NCBI GenBank assembly: GCA_021827245.1
Contig: JAKAWN010000075.1
Span: 1-19,883, forward strand
Source: Acidobacteriota bacterium
GTDB taxonomy: Bacteria > Acidobacteriota > Terriglobia > UBA7540
Length of the DNA: 19,883 nt
Reading direction: 5' to 3'
Shown here one piece after another: positions 8,820-16,636 of this stretch. Made by a program: the position numbers and the translations under genes. Position 1 is the stretch's first letter. Each line of letters starts with the position of its first letter. Below the pieces are notes generated by a model. That model was given only the letters and a program-made list of their open reading frames with translations. It searched no databases and had not been told where the DNA came from.

Positions 8820-8840
8820 GGGCAACGTTGTGGTGTGCGG

Positions 8841-8980
8841 TTAGCGGGTAGCGCGGTCCTCCGGTTCTGAGGTCCGCGGCTTTTCTCTTCAAATTCGCGT
8901 CCGCTGGTCCGAAGGCGGCAGCACGCGGTCGATGGGCAGACGGATGGTGCACGCATCGTGTGTTCTGCGATGCGTGCGGA
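8841..8980 (-). repeat. Composite REP-like unit, inverted copy 2
   Basis: Read on the minus strand this holds the same two modules as the unit at 7491-7620, in the same order. The first is a hairpin module at 8949-8977, in which GCACGCATCG (8949-8958) and CGATGCGTGC (8968-8977) form a perfect 10-bp stem. The second, at 8841-8886, reads AAAAGCCGCGGACC, then CCGGAGGACCGCG, then CTACCCGC. It starts 22 bases after the radical SAM stop codon, so it could act as a transcript 3' end. Confidence 0.7.
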
Positions 8981-8988
8981 GGCCTGAA

Positions 8989-9110
8989 CGCACACATCGC
9001 AAATACGGCGATGTATGCGCCACCCACGACGAACGCCCGCAGCACATTGCAGCTAAAAGGTGCGGCCCACAAAACCAACGGTCCTCGCTACCAACTCCAA
9101 CACGGAGGCC
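8989..9110 (+). repeat. Composite REP-like unit, copy 3
   Basis: The first module, CACATCGC...GCGATGTATGCGCCACCC (8991-9025), contains a CATCGC/GCGATG stem. The second (9045-9110) contains AAAAGGTGCGGCCC, CGGTCCTCGCTACC and GGAGGCC. It is in direct orientation relative to 7491-7620 and lies head-to-head with the inverted copy ending at 8980. Confidence 0.7.
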
Positions 9111-9208
9111 ACAGAGACGCTCCGTGCGCTCTGCGTGAAAGCTTACGAGGCACGGAGGAGACAGAGAAAAGCCGCGGACCGCAAAACCGGCGGTCCTCGC
9201 TACCCACT
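9101..9208 (+). repeat. Hairpin plus second-module copy of the REP-like family
   Basis: A CACGGAG (9101-9107) / CTCCGTG (9120-9126) stem is followed by a copy of the second module at 9165-9208. In the latter GGACCGC (9176-9182) and GCGGTCC (9190-9196) form a perfect 7-bp stem around a 7-base loop. The first module (the GCGCCACCC element) is absent here. No coding sequence is supported. Confidence 0.65.
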
Positions 9209-9251
9209 TCGGGACTACGCAGACTCCACAAACCGGCGTCTGCGCCAGCCA

Positions 9252-9376
9252 GCGATGTATGCGCCACCCGCCGACCATTGATCGCACACATCGCATACAC
9301 CGCGATGTATGCGCCACCCGAGGCACGGAGGAGAAAAAAGCCGCGGACCGCAAAACCAGTGGTCCTCGCTACCCAC
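9252..9376 (+). repeat. REP-like unit, copy 4, with a duplicated first module, touching the GH3 stop codon
   Basis: GCGATGTATGCGCCACCCG occurs exactly at 9252-9270 and 9302-9320, and its first 18 bases also at 9008-9025. The second module follows at 9331-9376 (GCCGCGGACCGC, then GGTCCTCGCTACCCAC). Its last base, 9376, is also the last base of the GH3 stop codon on the minus strand, so the gene ends exactly at the repeat edge. Confidence 0.7.
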
Positions 9377-11235
9377 TATGCCCAGGTCAGGCCGTGGGCG
9401 AAGGGGAAAAGTGTTTCGTAGCCCGGATCGCCCAGATGGAAGCTGGTGGAAGACCCTTTCGGCCAGGTGAAGGAAAGTTCGCCCGTGGGCTTGTATTTGC
9501 CGAAAAGCACATCGGCCACGCCGTCGCCTTCCGTGCCGGGCAGCCAGGCGGCGACGAAGGCGTCTGCTTTGGGGAGGATGTCATCGATCGCCAGCGGGCG
9601 GCCGGATACCAGCACGACGACCACGGGAACTCCGCTGCGCTTGAGATTTTCCACTACGGCCACGTCTTCAGGGTCAAGATTCAGATTTTCGCGGTCGCCC
9701 ATCATTTCCGCGTAAGGTGTTTCGCCGATGACGGCGATGGCAACCGAAGCGCCTTCGGCGCCGGAACCGTCCAGCGAATACGTTACGTTCGCGCTGCCTG
9801 CGGCCTTGCGAATCGCGGCCAGGATAGTGGTCCCAACCGTCGTGTTTCCGCTGCGGCCCTGCCAGGTGATCGTCCAGCCGCCGCACTGGTTCCCGATGTT
9901 GTCCGCATTCTTGCCGGCCACATGAATCCGCTTTCCTTTGGCCAACGGCAAGACGGAGCCCTCGTTCTTGAGGACCACCAGCGATTCCCGGACGCACTGC
10001 CGGGCCACGGCGCGATGCTCGGGCGAGCCAAACTGCTTTGCAAGCGCCGGGTCGGCAAGCTGCGAACGGTTGGGGTCCATCAGTCCCATGACGAACTTGA
10101 CGCGAAGGATGCGCGCCACCGCATCGTCAATGCGCGACATCGGCACGCGCCCTTCCTGGACCAGCTCGGTGAGCAGGCGGATAAATTCCCGGTAATCGTC
10201 CGGGACCATCACCATGTCCATGCCGGCGTTGATGGTTGTCTCAATCTGCTGCTTGTAACTGCCGGGAAGTTCTTTTTCCGCCGCGTAGTCCGAGATTAAG
10301 AAACCTTTGAAGCCCATCTCCTGCTTCAAAATCTCAGTGAGCAGCACGTAGTTGGCGGAACACTTCACGCCGTTCCAACCACTGTAGGAGGGCATGACGG
10401 TGGCGACACCCGCCTGGACCGCGGTGATGTAGCCTTGGAGATGAATGCGCCGAAAATCGGCGTCGCTCAGCCTGGTGTCGCCCTGGTCGAGCGGGTAGTG
10501 GAGCGAGCCTTTGTTCATGGGCAAGCCGGTCCCGAAAACTGTTCCGCCGTCGCCGGCGAAATGCTTGGCACAGGCCGCGATGCCGAGCGGGTCGCCGAGT
10601 CCGGAGCCCTGCATGCCGCGCACCGCCGCCTCGCCCAGCGCCTTTACCACGTCGGGCGATTCGCTGAAGCCTTCGTAAGTGCGTCCCCAGCGCACGTCCT
10701 GCGGAACGGTGACGCAGGGCGCGAAGCCCCATTGAATCCCCGTGGCTCGAACCTCGATGGCCGTGATGCGGCCGGCTTTTTCCACCAGTCCGGCGTTGCG
10801 AGTGCAGCCGAGCCCAATGTTATGCGGGAAGATGGTCGCTCCAATCACGTTGCTGTGGCCATGCACGTCGTCCACGCCATAAAGAATCGGGATGCGCGGA
10901 TTCGTCTCGACGGCGCGCGCCTGATAATGGTTGTACATCTCCCGCCAGGAATGGAAATCGTTGCCCGTCTTGGGATCGGAATCGCCGCCGCTCAGCAGCG
11001 ATCCCAGATGATATTCTTGAAGATCGTCGAGGTTGCGAAGATACATCTGGTCTGCCTGAGTCATCTGGCCGATCTTTTCGGCCAGCGACAACTGGTTGAG
11101 AAGATTTTGGACCGGGCCGTCAAAGGAAGTAAGCTGGTCTGCGGCCGCGGCTTGGGCCAGCGCTCCGCGCGCGTACAACGGGGCTCCCAAGGCTGCAATC
11201 GATCCTGCAAGGAACTGCCGGCGAGATATGGACAT
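9376..11235 (-). CDS. Secreted GH3 beta-glucosidase / exo-beta-glucanase
   Basis: The product hydrolyses terminal beta-linked glucose from oligosaccharides, probably outside the cytoplasm. It has 619 residues from the start chosen here. That start gives a canonical twin-arginine signal (SRRQFLAGS at residues 4-12, then a hydrophobic stretch to about ARGALAQA at 22-29). A good ribosome site, AGAGGA at 11243-11248, lies seven bases upstream. The open frame runs on to 11604, but that extension is repeat-derived. The GH3 N-terminal barrel includes VDDVHG (121-126), KHFAGDG (224-230) and the nucleophile D316 in GFLISDY. The C-terminal domain carries [11 protein letters not shown] (504-514), where barley-type exo-glucanases place the acid/base glutamate. 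No C-terminal fibronectin domain follows. The gene has repeats on both sides and no operon partner. Substrate preference is not determined. Confidence 0.95.
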   Translation of the reverse strand: MSISRRQFLAGSIAALGAPLYARGALAQAAAADQLTSFDGPVQNLLNQLSLAEKIGQMTQADQMYLRNLDDLQEYHLGSLLSGGDSDPKTGNDFHSWREMYNHYQARAVETNPRIPILYGVDDVHGHSNVIGATIFPHNIGLGCTRNAGLVEKAGRITAIEVRATGIQWGFAPCVTVPQDVRWGRTYEGFSESPDVVKALGEAAVRGMQGSGLGDPLGIAACAKHFAGDGGTVFGTGLPMNKGSLHYPLDQGDTRLSDADFRRIHLQGYITAVQAGVATVMPSYSGWNGVKCSANYVLLTEILKQEMGFKGFLISDYAAEKELPGSYKQQIETTINAGMDMVMVPDDYREFIRLLTELVQEGRVPMSRIDDAVARILRVKFVMGLMDPNRSQLADPALAKQFGSPEHRAVARQCVRESLVVLKNEGSVLPLAKGKRIHVAGKNADNIGNQCGGWTITWQGRSGNTTVGTTILAAIRKAAGSANVTYSLDGSGAEGASVAIAVIGETPYAEMMGDRENLNLDPEDVAVVENLKRSGVPVVVVLVSGRPLAIDDILPKADAFVAAWLPGTEGDGVADVLFGKYKPTGELSFTWPKGSSTSFHLGDPGYETLFPFAHGLTWA

Positions 11236-11242
11236 GAGTAAA

Positions 11243-11248
11243 TCCTCT
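11243..11248 (-). promoter_or_regulatory. Ribosome binding site that sets the GH3 start
   Basis: AGAGGA on the minus strand lies seven bases before the ATG at 11235. It places the start directly before the Tat signal and argues against the longer open frame to 11604. Confidence 0.8.
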
Positions 11249-11340
11249 GTGACGATTGAAATGGCTACTGGCCGCGTTTGTAACATGCCAAGCGCTGGGC
11301 TGTCAACGCTCTCTTCCAGATGGTGGTGACTGAATTTGAT

Positions 11341-11403
11341 TGTGGCACGGGCGTCCTCGCCCGTGATGCGCTCAAAACACACGGCCAAGATGGCCGTGCC
11401 ACA
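11341..11403. repeat. Nested palindromic repeat module
   Basis: TGTGGCACGG (11341-11350) pairs perfectly with CCGTGCCACA (11394-11403). Two smaller hairpins lie within the span: CACGGGC (11346-11352) with GCCCGTG (11359-11365), and ACGGCC (11381-11386) with GGCCGT (11392-11397). The alternative pairings share bases, so they would compete. It lies about 105 bases upstream of the GH3 start. I see no coding function. Confidence 0.75.
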
Positions 11404-11546
11404 GAAGGTGATCGTCGAATGTGGCGATTGGACCCGCCCGACGCGGGTGGTGGCGATAGTTTGGCAAAACCAGGAGGACTTTTGCCGGATGCCGGCGTTG
11501 GAGAGGCTGGATCGGACGGGGATTGTGTTCGCGCTGGAGACCTCGG

Positions 11547-11591
11547 AGGGGCGCCCCTGCCAAGTGTGTGCCATCCACCAGGGGCGCCCCT
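11547..11591. repeat. Duplicated 12-bp palindrome
   Basis: The perfect palindrome AGGGGCGCCCCT occurs at 11547-11558 and again at 11580-11591, 33 bases apart start to start. Both copies are followed by GC. The stretch lies in the repeat-rich gap between the GH3 gene and the small unknown gene. It may be a dispersed repeat or a pair of symmetrical binding sites. Confidence 0.7.
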
Positions 11592-11665
11592 GCGCTGTAC
11601 GCAATACCGGGCCACCAAGCCCGATGCGGCGCTGGCGGCGCCGCTGCTACAGCGGGCCCCCCTCC

Positions 11666-11929
11666 TCAATTCCAGTAGGTCGTGTAAGTCACGTCGAAAA
11701 TTCGGTACGCTATTTCCCGGCACTGGTCCTGCAATTGCCGGAGGTGGATCTCGGCCTCCTTGGGTGACATCTCCGGGAAAGCCTCGCGGAGCGAGTTGCG
11801 CATCTCCACGACGACAGGGAGCAGGGCCTCTTCCGAAAGAAGTCCCATCTCCAGTACCGCCTTAAACTCCTTGACCAGGATCGATTGTACTTTCTGGTCA
11901 AAAGCTTCCACCGACTTACCGCAAAACAT
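11666..11929 (-). CDS. Small helical protein of unknown function
   Basis: This 87-residue product is not recognised. It looks real: its ATG follows a strong GGAGG site (11936-11940) by six bases, and the composition is that of a soluble, mostly alpha-helical protein rich in Glu, Leu and Val (AVLEMGLLSEEALLPVVVEM, then SPKEAEIHLRQLQDQC). It has three cysteines (C3 and two others) but no CxxC pair, no signal peptide and no membrane segment. The neighbours, a GH3 gene and a secreted unknown on the same strand, are each separated from it by more than 280 bases, so it is probably a single-gene unit. It could be a small regulator or adaptor, but nothing in the sequence shows that. Confidence 0.75.
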   Translation of the reverse strand: MFCGKSVEAFDQKVQSILVKEFKAVLEMGLLSEEALLPVVVEMRNSLREAFPEMSPKEAEIHLRQLQDQCREIAYRIFDVTYTTYWN

Positions 11930-11935
11930 AAGCCC

Positions 11936-11940
11936 CCTCC
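11936..11940 (-). promoter_or_regulatory. Ribosome binding site of the small unknown gene
   Basis: GGAGG inside a longer AAGGGAGGGGG tract on the minus strand lies six bases before the ATG at 11929. It is the main evidence that this short frame is translated. Confidence 0.8.
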
Positions 11941-12212
11941 CTTTGGAACTTTACGTTTGCTCTTGCTCTCGTCGCCTCTTCGGCTGACATTTTTATATAT
12001 TTCAAATACCATTCATACCTGAAGGATTGCAATGGAACTTTGGTGCTGTTAAATCTTCTGATAATGCAAGTTGATATCACAGCGCGCCACCGGCCGTACA
12101 CCAGAGCCTTCCTGACACGCCGCGAGATTACCGCAAAATCACTGGCGAAGCTGCGAACTTCGAAAGGAATGAAGGCTGAAGCGCTGCGTGCAGAAAGGTG
12201 CGGGCCGTTGCA

Positions 12213-13292
12213 TCAGTACTTGAGTGTGCTTTTGCTGGTAAACAGCCTGTAATCGGAGTAGCGGTGAATGTCGCGGTAGGTCTCATACGCCCACACATAG
12301 TCGGTGGCCGTGACGGGACCTTCGCCGCCCGGGAGATCGAAGGTTCTTTTGACGGGAACTCTTGCCGCCGATTTGATGCTGACCGTGACTTTGCGCGGCA
12401 GCCACAGGATAGTTCCGGGCATTTGGGGGAATTGGACTTCCATGAAGTTGACCACTGTGGTTTCGCCCATCAAGCCGGTCTCCGGGGAAGGCGCCAGCAG
12501 GTCGGTTCGCATGCGGACAATCTGGTAACTGCCAGGATCGACCCACGCCAAGCCCTGGACCAGCAGGTTGATGGTCTTTCGCCCGGTGTTAAACTGCAGG
12601 GTCAAATCGGCCCAGGCGGGCCGCTGCGCAAAGGCGATGACGTCGGTCTCTTTTCCGTCGAGTTTCTGAGTGCCGAGGAAGCGGAACGATGAGTCCGGTT
12701 GAAGCACGGGATGCAGATAGATGGCCGTCGAGGCAAAACCGCTGGTGACCGCATACCCGTACTCGAGCCCCGCAGACTCGACCCGCTTTCCCGCCTGATT
12801 GGTTCTGTATTCCAACAGGGTGGATACTCCGCGCCCGGGGGGAGCGATTGCCAGATAGCGGAACACCTCATGGCGCGAGGAAATGATTTTGCCGTTGGGT
12901 CCAAACTTCTGCATGGTGATGTGTTCAAGCGAAGTGGTGTCCGGAAACTTCGAGTAGAATTCCTGCACGTTTTTCCCAACGCGGTCAAGGAGCGGCTTGA
13001 GGGTTTTCATGCCCTCCGCCTTGTTCGCCACCGGTTGAAGGCCCTTGAGGTCCGGAATGGTAGCGGTGAGATCCGCCGTGCTGCGGTCCACATAGGACTT
13101 GACATCCCGGTAAGTTGAAACCTGGGCCCAGTTTGGAGTTACGAGTTGAGGCAACTGGGCAGGCCACGCGGGCATGCACGGCAACATCGACAAAACCGTG
13201 AGTATTGACAGCATGAGCGCGCGGCGCAGAGGGACCTTGGAACGAAGCTCGCTTATGAGAACGTGCCGCTGCTGGCAGGCTGAACAACTCAT
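12213..13292 (-). CDS. Secreted protein of unknown function
   Basis: I do not recognise the family. The mature part is about 310 residues with alternating beta-type segments and a C-terminal block (YRDIHRYSDYRLF) that reads like a conserved periplasmic or outer-surface beta domain. From the ATG at 13292 the product has 359 residues. A hydrophobic signal (ALMLSILTVLSMLPCMPAWPAQ, about residues 25-46) follows a 25-residue N-region. Starting at the internal ATG at 13214 would give 333 residues and a more usual signal peptide, but that ATG has no ribosome site. The strongest nearby ribosome site (GGGAGG) serves an ATG at 13338 in a different frame, so a frameshift or a leader peptide is possible. 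The gene is divergent from the M29 peptidase gene. A secreted location is likely; the function is not known. Confidence 0.8.
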   Translation of the reverse strand: MSCSACQQRHVLISELRSKVPLRRALMLSILTVLSMLPCMPAWPAQLPQLVTPNWAQVSTYRDVKSYVDRSTADLTATIPDLKGLQPVANKAEGMKTLKPLLDRVGKNVQEFYSKFPDTTSLEHITMQKFGPNGKIISSRHEVFRYLAIAPPGRGVSTLLEYRTNQAGKRVESAGLEYGYAVTSGFASTAIYLHPVLQPDSSFRFLGTQKLDGKETDVIAFAQRPAWADLTLQFNTGRKTINLLVQGLAWVDPGSYQIVRMRTDLLAPSPETGLMGETTVVNFMEVQFPQMPGTILWLPRKVTVSIKSAARVPVKRTFDLPGGEGPVTATDYVWAYETYRDIHRYSDYRLFTSKSTLKY

Positions 13293-13481
13293 CGGCCGTG
13301 GGAATTCCCCTCTTGGATTCCTCTTTACACTTGAGCATATACCTCCCGCCTTGATTCGCCAAGCCCTCGGTTGAAATCGCCTGCTTTGAGAATTTGCAGC
13401 CTGCGAAAACGGGCCTGCAGCAGCGCGGAAGAAGCATTGGGGCCATCCACCGGTTGCCAATGGAACCTGCCTCGGGCAATA

Positions 13482-14762
13482 ATGGGAACCATGACATCAA
13501 CCACTGCATTTGCCGAAGGGCAGTCTGCCCCCACACCCGAATTTGAACAGAAACTCGATCGCCTGGCCCAAGTCGCGGTCCGCGTTGGACTGGGGATTGC
13601 GCCCGGACAACAACTGGTGATGACCGCCACGCTGGATGCGGCGCCGCTGGCCCGGCGCATCACAGAACATGCTTACAAAGCCGGCGCCACGCTGGTGACC
13701 ACGCTCTATGGCGACGAGGAATCGACGCTGCTACGCTATCGCTACGGCCCCGACGCGAGCTTTGACGCGGCGGCTTCGTGGCTCTATGAAGGCATGGCCC
13801 AGGCGTTCCGCAGCGGTTCGGCGCGCCTCGCGATTGCCGGCAGCGATCCCGCGCTGCTTTCCGGCGAAGATCCGGAAAAGGTGGGGCGGGCGAATCGCGC
13901 GACGTCAAAGGCCTACCGGCCGGCTCTGGAGCTGATTACTCGGCACGAGATCAACTGGACGATTGTGGCCTGCGCCACGCCGGCGTGGGCGAAGGCGGTG
14001 TTTCCGGACCTGCCGCAACAGGAAGCCATGCGGCGACTGTGGGACGCCATCTTTGCCGCCTCACGCGCGGACCAGCCGGACCCGGTGGCAGCATGGAAAG
14101 AGCACGACGCAAAACTGCACGCCTGGGCTGACCGGCTGAACCAGAGGCGCTATTCGGCGCTGCACTTCAAGGGGCCCGGCACGGACCTGACGGTCGGCCT
14201 TGCAGATGACCACCTCTGGCTGGGCGGAGGCACGATGTCGGGCAACGGGCAGTACTGCATTCCCAACATGCCCACCGAGGAAGTTTTTACCACGCCGCAC
14301 AAAGATCGCACGGAAGGAACGGTGACCAGCACTAAGCCGCTTTCCCACCTGGGGACGATGATCGAAGGGATTTCCGTACGGTTCCATGAAGGGCGGGTCG
14401 TCGAGGCGCATGCCGCACGCGGCGAGCAGGTGCTGCAGCAAATGATTGAGACTGACGAGGGAGCGGCGCGCCTTGGCGAGGTGTCATTGGTGCCGCATTC
14501 TTCGCCGATCGCCTCGAGCGGATTGCTCTTCAACAATACCCTGTTTGATGAGAACGCCGCCTGCCACATCGCGCTGGGACAGGCTTACAGCAACTGCCTG
14601 AAAGATGGCGAGAAGCTTAGCAAGGAAGAACTGGCGGCGCGCGGAGCGAACGACAGCCTGATCCACGTGGATTGGATGATCGGATCGAACAAAATTGACG
14701 TGGACGGCCTCGCCGCCGACGGCAAAGTCGAGCCTGTCATGCGCCGGGGAGAGTGGGTCTAG
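13482..14762 (+). CDS. Aminopeptidase, M29 family (AmpS/AmpT-like)
   Basis: This 426-residue cytoplasmic metallo-aminopeptidase removes N-terminal amino acids from peptides using two divalent metal ions. The family ligands can be matched by spacing with Thermus AmpT (E250, E316, H345, Y352, H376, D378): here E267 in MPTEEVFTTP, E333 in LGEVSLVP, H362 in CHIALG, Y369, and H395/D397 in HVDWMIGS. All are intact. The length is close to the usual 410 or so. An ATG at 13491 is an equally good start, since neither has a strong ribosome site; the open frame extends back to 13371, but the extra residues do not look like the family. The gene stands alone and is followed by a repeat-rich gap. Confidence 0.95.
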   Translation: MGTMTSTTAFAEGQSAPTPEFEQKLDRLAQVAVRVGLGIAPGQQLVMTATLDAAPLARRITEHAYKAGATLVTTLYGDEESTLLRYRYGPDASFDAAASWLYEGMAQAFRSGSARLAIAGSDPALLSGEDPEKVGRANRATSKAYRPALELITRHEINWTIVACATPAWAKAVFPDLPQQEAMRRLWDAIFAASRADQPDPVAAWKEHDAKLHAWADRLNQRRYSALHFKGPGTDLTVGLADDHLWLGGGTMSGNGQYCIPNMPTEEVFTTPHKDRTEGTVTSTKPLSHLGTMIEGISVRFHEGRVVEAHAARGEQVLQQMIETDEGAARLGEVSLVPHSSPIASSGLLFNNTLFDENAACHIALGQAYSNCLKDGEKLSKEELAARGANDSLIHVDWMIGSNKIDVDGLAADGKVEPVMRRGEWV

Positions 14763-15091
14763 AGTTTGCCCTCGCCTGCGTCTCGATGGTGCGCGGACCT
14801 CCGCGTTTGGGGTCCTCGGTTTCTCTCGGGCAAAACAGATACCGCCGACCGCCAAGACGGCGGTCTGATGCCCGCTGCCCCTCAATCTACCAGCCCCTCA
14901 TAACGCCGCTTCAAGCTTGTTCTCACGCATACTCTCCCGGGCTGGGCCGCCTTTGGTGGCTTGTTGTCCCCTGGCTTGCGCCAGGGGCTAAAATCTATCG
15001 GCCCTCCGGGCCTGAACAAGCTCTCCCCCCGCACACGACATCAATACGCCTTCCATCAGGTTAACGCTTATGGGGCTCCAACTCTCCATTG
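14763..15091. repeat. Repeat-rich intergenic region with three hairpins
   Basis: There is no gene here. Three perfect stems are visible. GACCGCC (14847-14853) pairs with GGCGGTC (14859-14865), resembling the second module of the 7.5-9.4 kb repeats. CCCCTGGC (14968-14975) pairs with GCCAGGGG (14980-14987) around a 4-base loop, followed by GCTAAAA. GGCCC (15000-15004) pairs with GGGCC (15008-15012). The gap separates two convergent genes, so the hairpins could serve as transcript ends, although none has a clear T-tract. Confidence 0.65.
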
Positions 15092-16636
15092 TTACTTCGT
15101 GATCTCGATCAGTGACAGCGCGTGGGGTTCGAGCGTGAGAGTGAGCGCCGGATTATTCGCCGGGACGGATTCAATCGTGGGCGGCGGAAGTTGAGCTGCC
15201 TGGCGCAGGATTTGCTGCTGGAAGGGGCTGGGAAAAGCCGGCCTTCCCATCGCTTCCCACGTGGCGAGCGGCGAGCCATGATGCTTGTCAACGGTCCAGA
15301 CGATGGCCCGATGCGCGCCGCTGAGACCTTCGAATGAAAGCTTGTAGGTTCGGGCGCTTCCGCCATTGCCGGGCGGGGCATAATTCCACAGGGCAATGGC
15401 GAGCGTTCCGTCGGCGTGTCGCGTGACGATGACGGGGCCGGAATTTTCTGCTAGCCGTTCTGTGCCCAGACGGTGCAGGAGAGCGAAGTCGTTGTAGGCA
15501 GCCTTGTGGATGTGGCCGGTGGCCACCAGGCCATATCCGCCATAAAAAGGCGTCTTCGCCACGCCCTGCTCCTCAAAGACGTCCGAGAAAGCCCAGTAAG
15601 AGAGCAGATGGACCAGGCCATCGCAACGGCCGATGGTCTCCGCCAGCCAGGGGCCCATGAACGATGAATCGGTGATGTTCCGGATGTTCATGTAGGTGGC
15701 GTTGTACTCGCTGAAGATGATAGGAAGATTCGGCATGGGTGAAGCCTTGACCTCATTGTGAACTTTCCCGACCGCAAGCACCACCATATCGCGCCGGGCG
15801 ATGTTCTGATGTGTGCCAAAGACATTTTCCGATGAGTCGTCGCCATAAACGTGGGTGGAGACGAAATCGACGGGAACATTGTCTTTGGCGCAGTGGTCGA
15901 TGAAGGCGCTGACCCACGCTGCCTGCGCCGTGGCCGGACCGCCAACGCGAAGCCGCGGGCTTACGCTCTTCAGGGCGCGAGCGGCGACATCATAAAGGCG
16001 AAAGTAGGTCGATTGTTTGGGTTGGCCGGCCCAGAAGCCGATGTTCGGTTCATTCCAGACTTCGAAATACCATTTGGAGACCTCGTCGATGCCGTAGCGG
16101 TCAACCAGATGCTGCGCGAAGGTGCGGATGAGATCGCCCCAGCGGTTCCAGTCCCTGGGAGGCGAAATGTAAGGGTGGTAGAAAAAGTCCTGCTGCACGG
16201 ACGTTGACGCCAGGTCCTTGGGCATGAAGCTCAGTTCAACGTAAGGACGAATGCCGTTGGCCAGCAGGCCGTCATAGATCTGGTCGACGTTGGTGAAGTT
16301 GTATTCGGGCTGGCCTTGCTTGTTTTCATGATATAAACCCACGCCGCGGTCAAAGATACCGTGGAAGCGGACGTATTGGAATTCGGTGACGCGCTTGACC
16401 GCCCTCAGGTCGCGCCGGTAACTCTGGCGCAACGCAAGGATGGCATGCCCCGATCCAAACATCCTTTCCCAATAATGAGGGAAGGGATGAGTTGGCGCCT
16501 GGGTGTTGATGATGATTGTTTCGGTGCGCGAGGCCGAACTTGCCTGGGCGCGCAAGACGCCCGGCCGGCACATATAAACCAGCGCGACCACAATGAAACT
16601 GACGGCCAACACGGTTTGAGTACGGAAAATTCTCAT
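15092..16636 (-). CDS. Secreted GH39-type glycoside hydrolase (beta-xylosidase-like)
   Basis: This 514-residue protein is probably an exported beta-xylosidase or related retaining glycosidase. Residues 1-31 form a signal peptide or anchor (MRIFRTQTVLAVSFIVVALV, ending near LRAQA). The start is set by GGGGAG at 16645-16650, eight bases upstream; the open frame runs on to 16849 without a signal or domain. The GH39 barrel shows the acid/base E196 in WYFEVWNEPNIGFW and the likely nucleophile E310 in IIFSEYNATY, with STHVYG (260-265) between them. A C-terminal beta domain ends with LSLIEITK. The gene is divergent from a sugar-porter gene across 204 bases, which suggests shared control and use of the released sugar. 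GH39 also includes iduronidases and other activities, so the substrate is an inference. Confidence 0.9.
   Translation of the reverse strand: MRIFRTQTVLAVSFIVVALVYMCRPGVLRAQASSASRTETIIINTQAPTHPFPHYWERMFGSGHAILALRQSYRRDLRAVKRVTEFQYVRFHGIFDRGVGLYHENKQGQPEYNFTNVDQIYDGLLANGIRPYVELSFMPKDLASTSVQQDFFYHPYISPPRDWNRWGDLIRTFAQHLVDRYGIDEVSKWYFEVWNEPNIGFWAGQPKQSTYFRLYDVAARALKSVSPRLRVGGPATAQAAWVSAFIDHCAKDNVPVDFVSTHVYGDDSSENVFGTHQNIARRDMVVLAVGKVHNEVKASPMPNLPIIFSEYNATYMNIRNITDSSFMGPWLAETIGRCDGLVHLLSYWAFSDVFEEQGVAKTPFYGGYGLVATGHIHKAAYNDFALLHRLGTERLAENSGPVIVTRHADGTLAIALWNYAPPGNGGSARTYKLSFEGLSGAHRAIVWTVDKHHGSPLATWEAMGRPAFPSPFQQQILRQAAQLPPPTIESVPANNPALTLTLEPHALSLIEITK

Noticed and set aside
8820..9375. Possible genes in the gap before GH3 (several frames of 60-150 codons)
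   Set aside because: All are built from the composite repeats, overlap each other on both strands and lack ribosome sites.
9259..10299. Long plus-strand open frame of 346 codons
   Set aside because: It runs antisense to the GH3 gene, starts inside the repeat cluster and has no domain or ribosome site; GC-rich codon bias of the real gene explains it.
11236..11604. N-terminal extension of the GH3 frame
   Set aside because: The extension is translated palindromic repeat; the start at 11235 has a proper ribosome site and Tat signal.
11320..11865. Overlapping plus-strand frames of 181 and 143 codons
   Set aside because: They translate palindromic repeats and run antisense to the well-supported small gene at 11666-11929.
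12985..13338. Separate gene from the ATG at 13338
   Set aside because: After about 20 plausible residues the frame becomes low in sense and overlaps the signal peptide of the secreted protein; treated as a start-site conflict rather than a gene.
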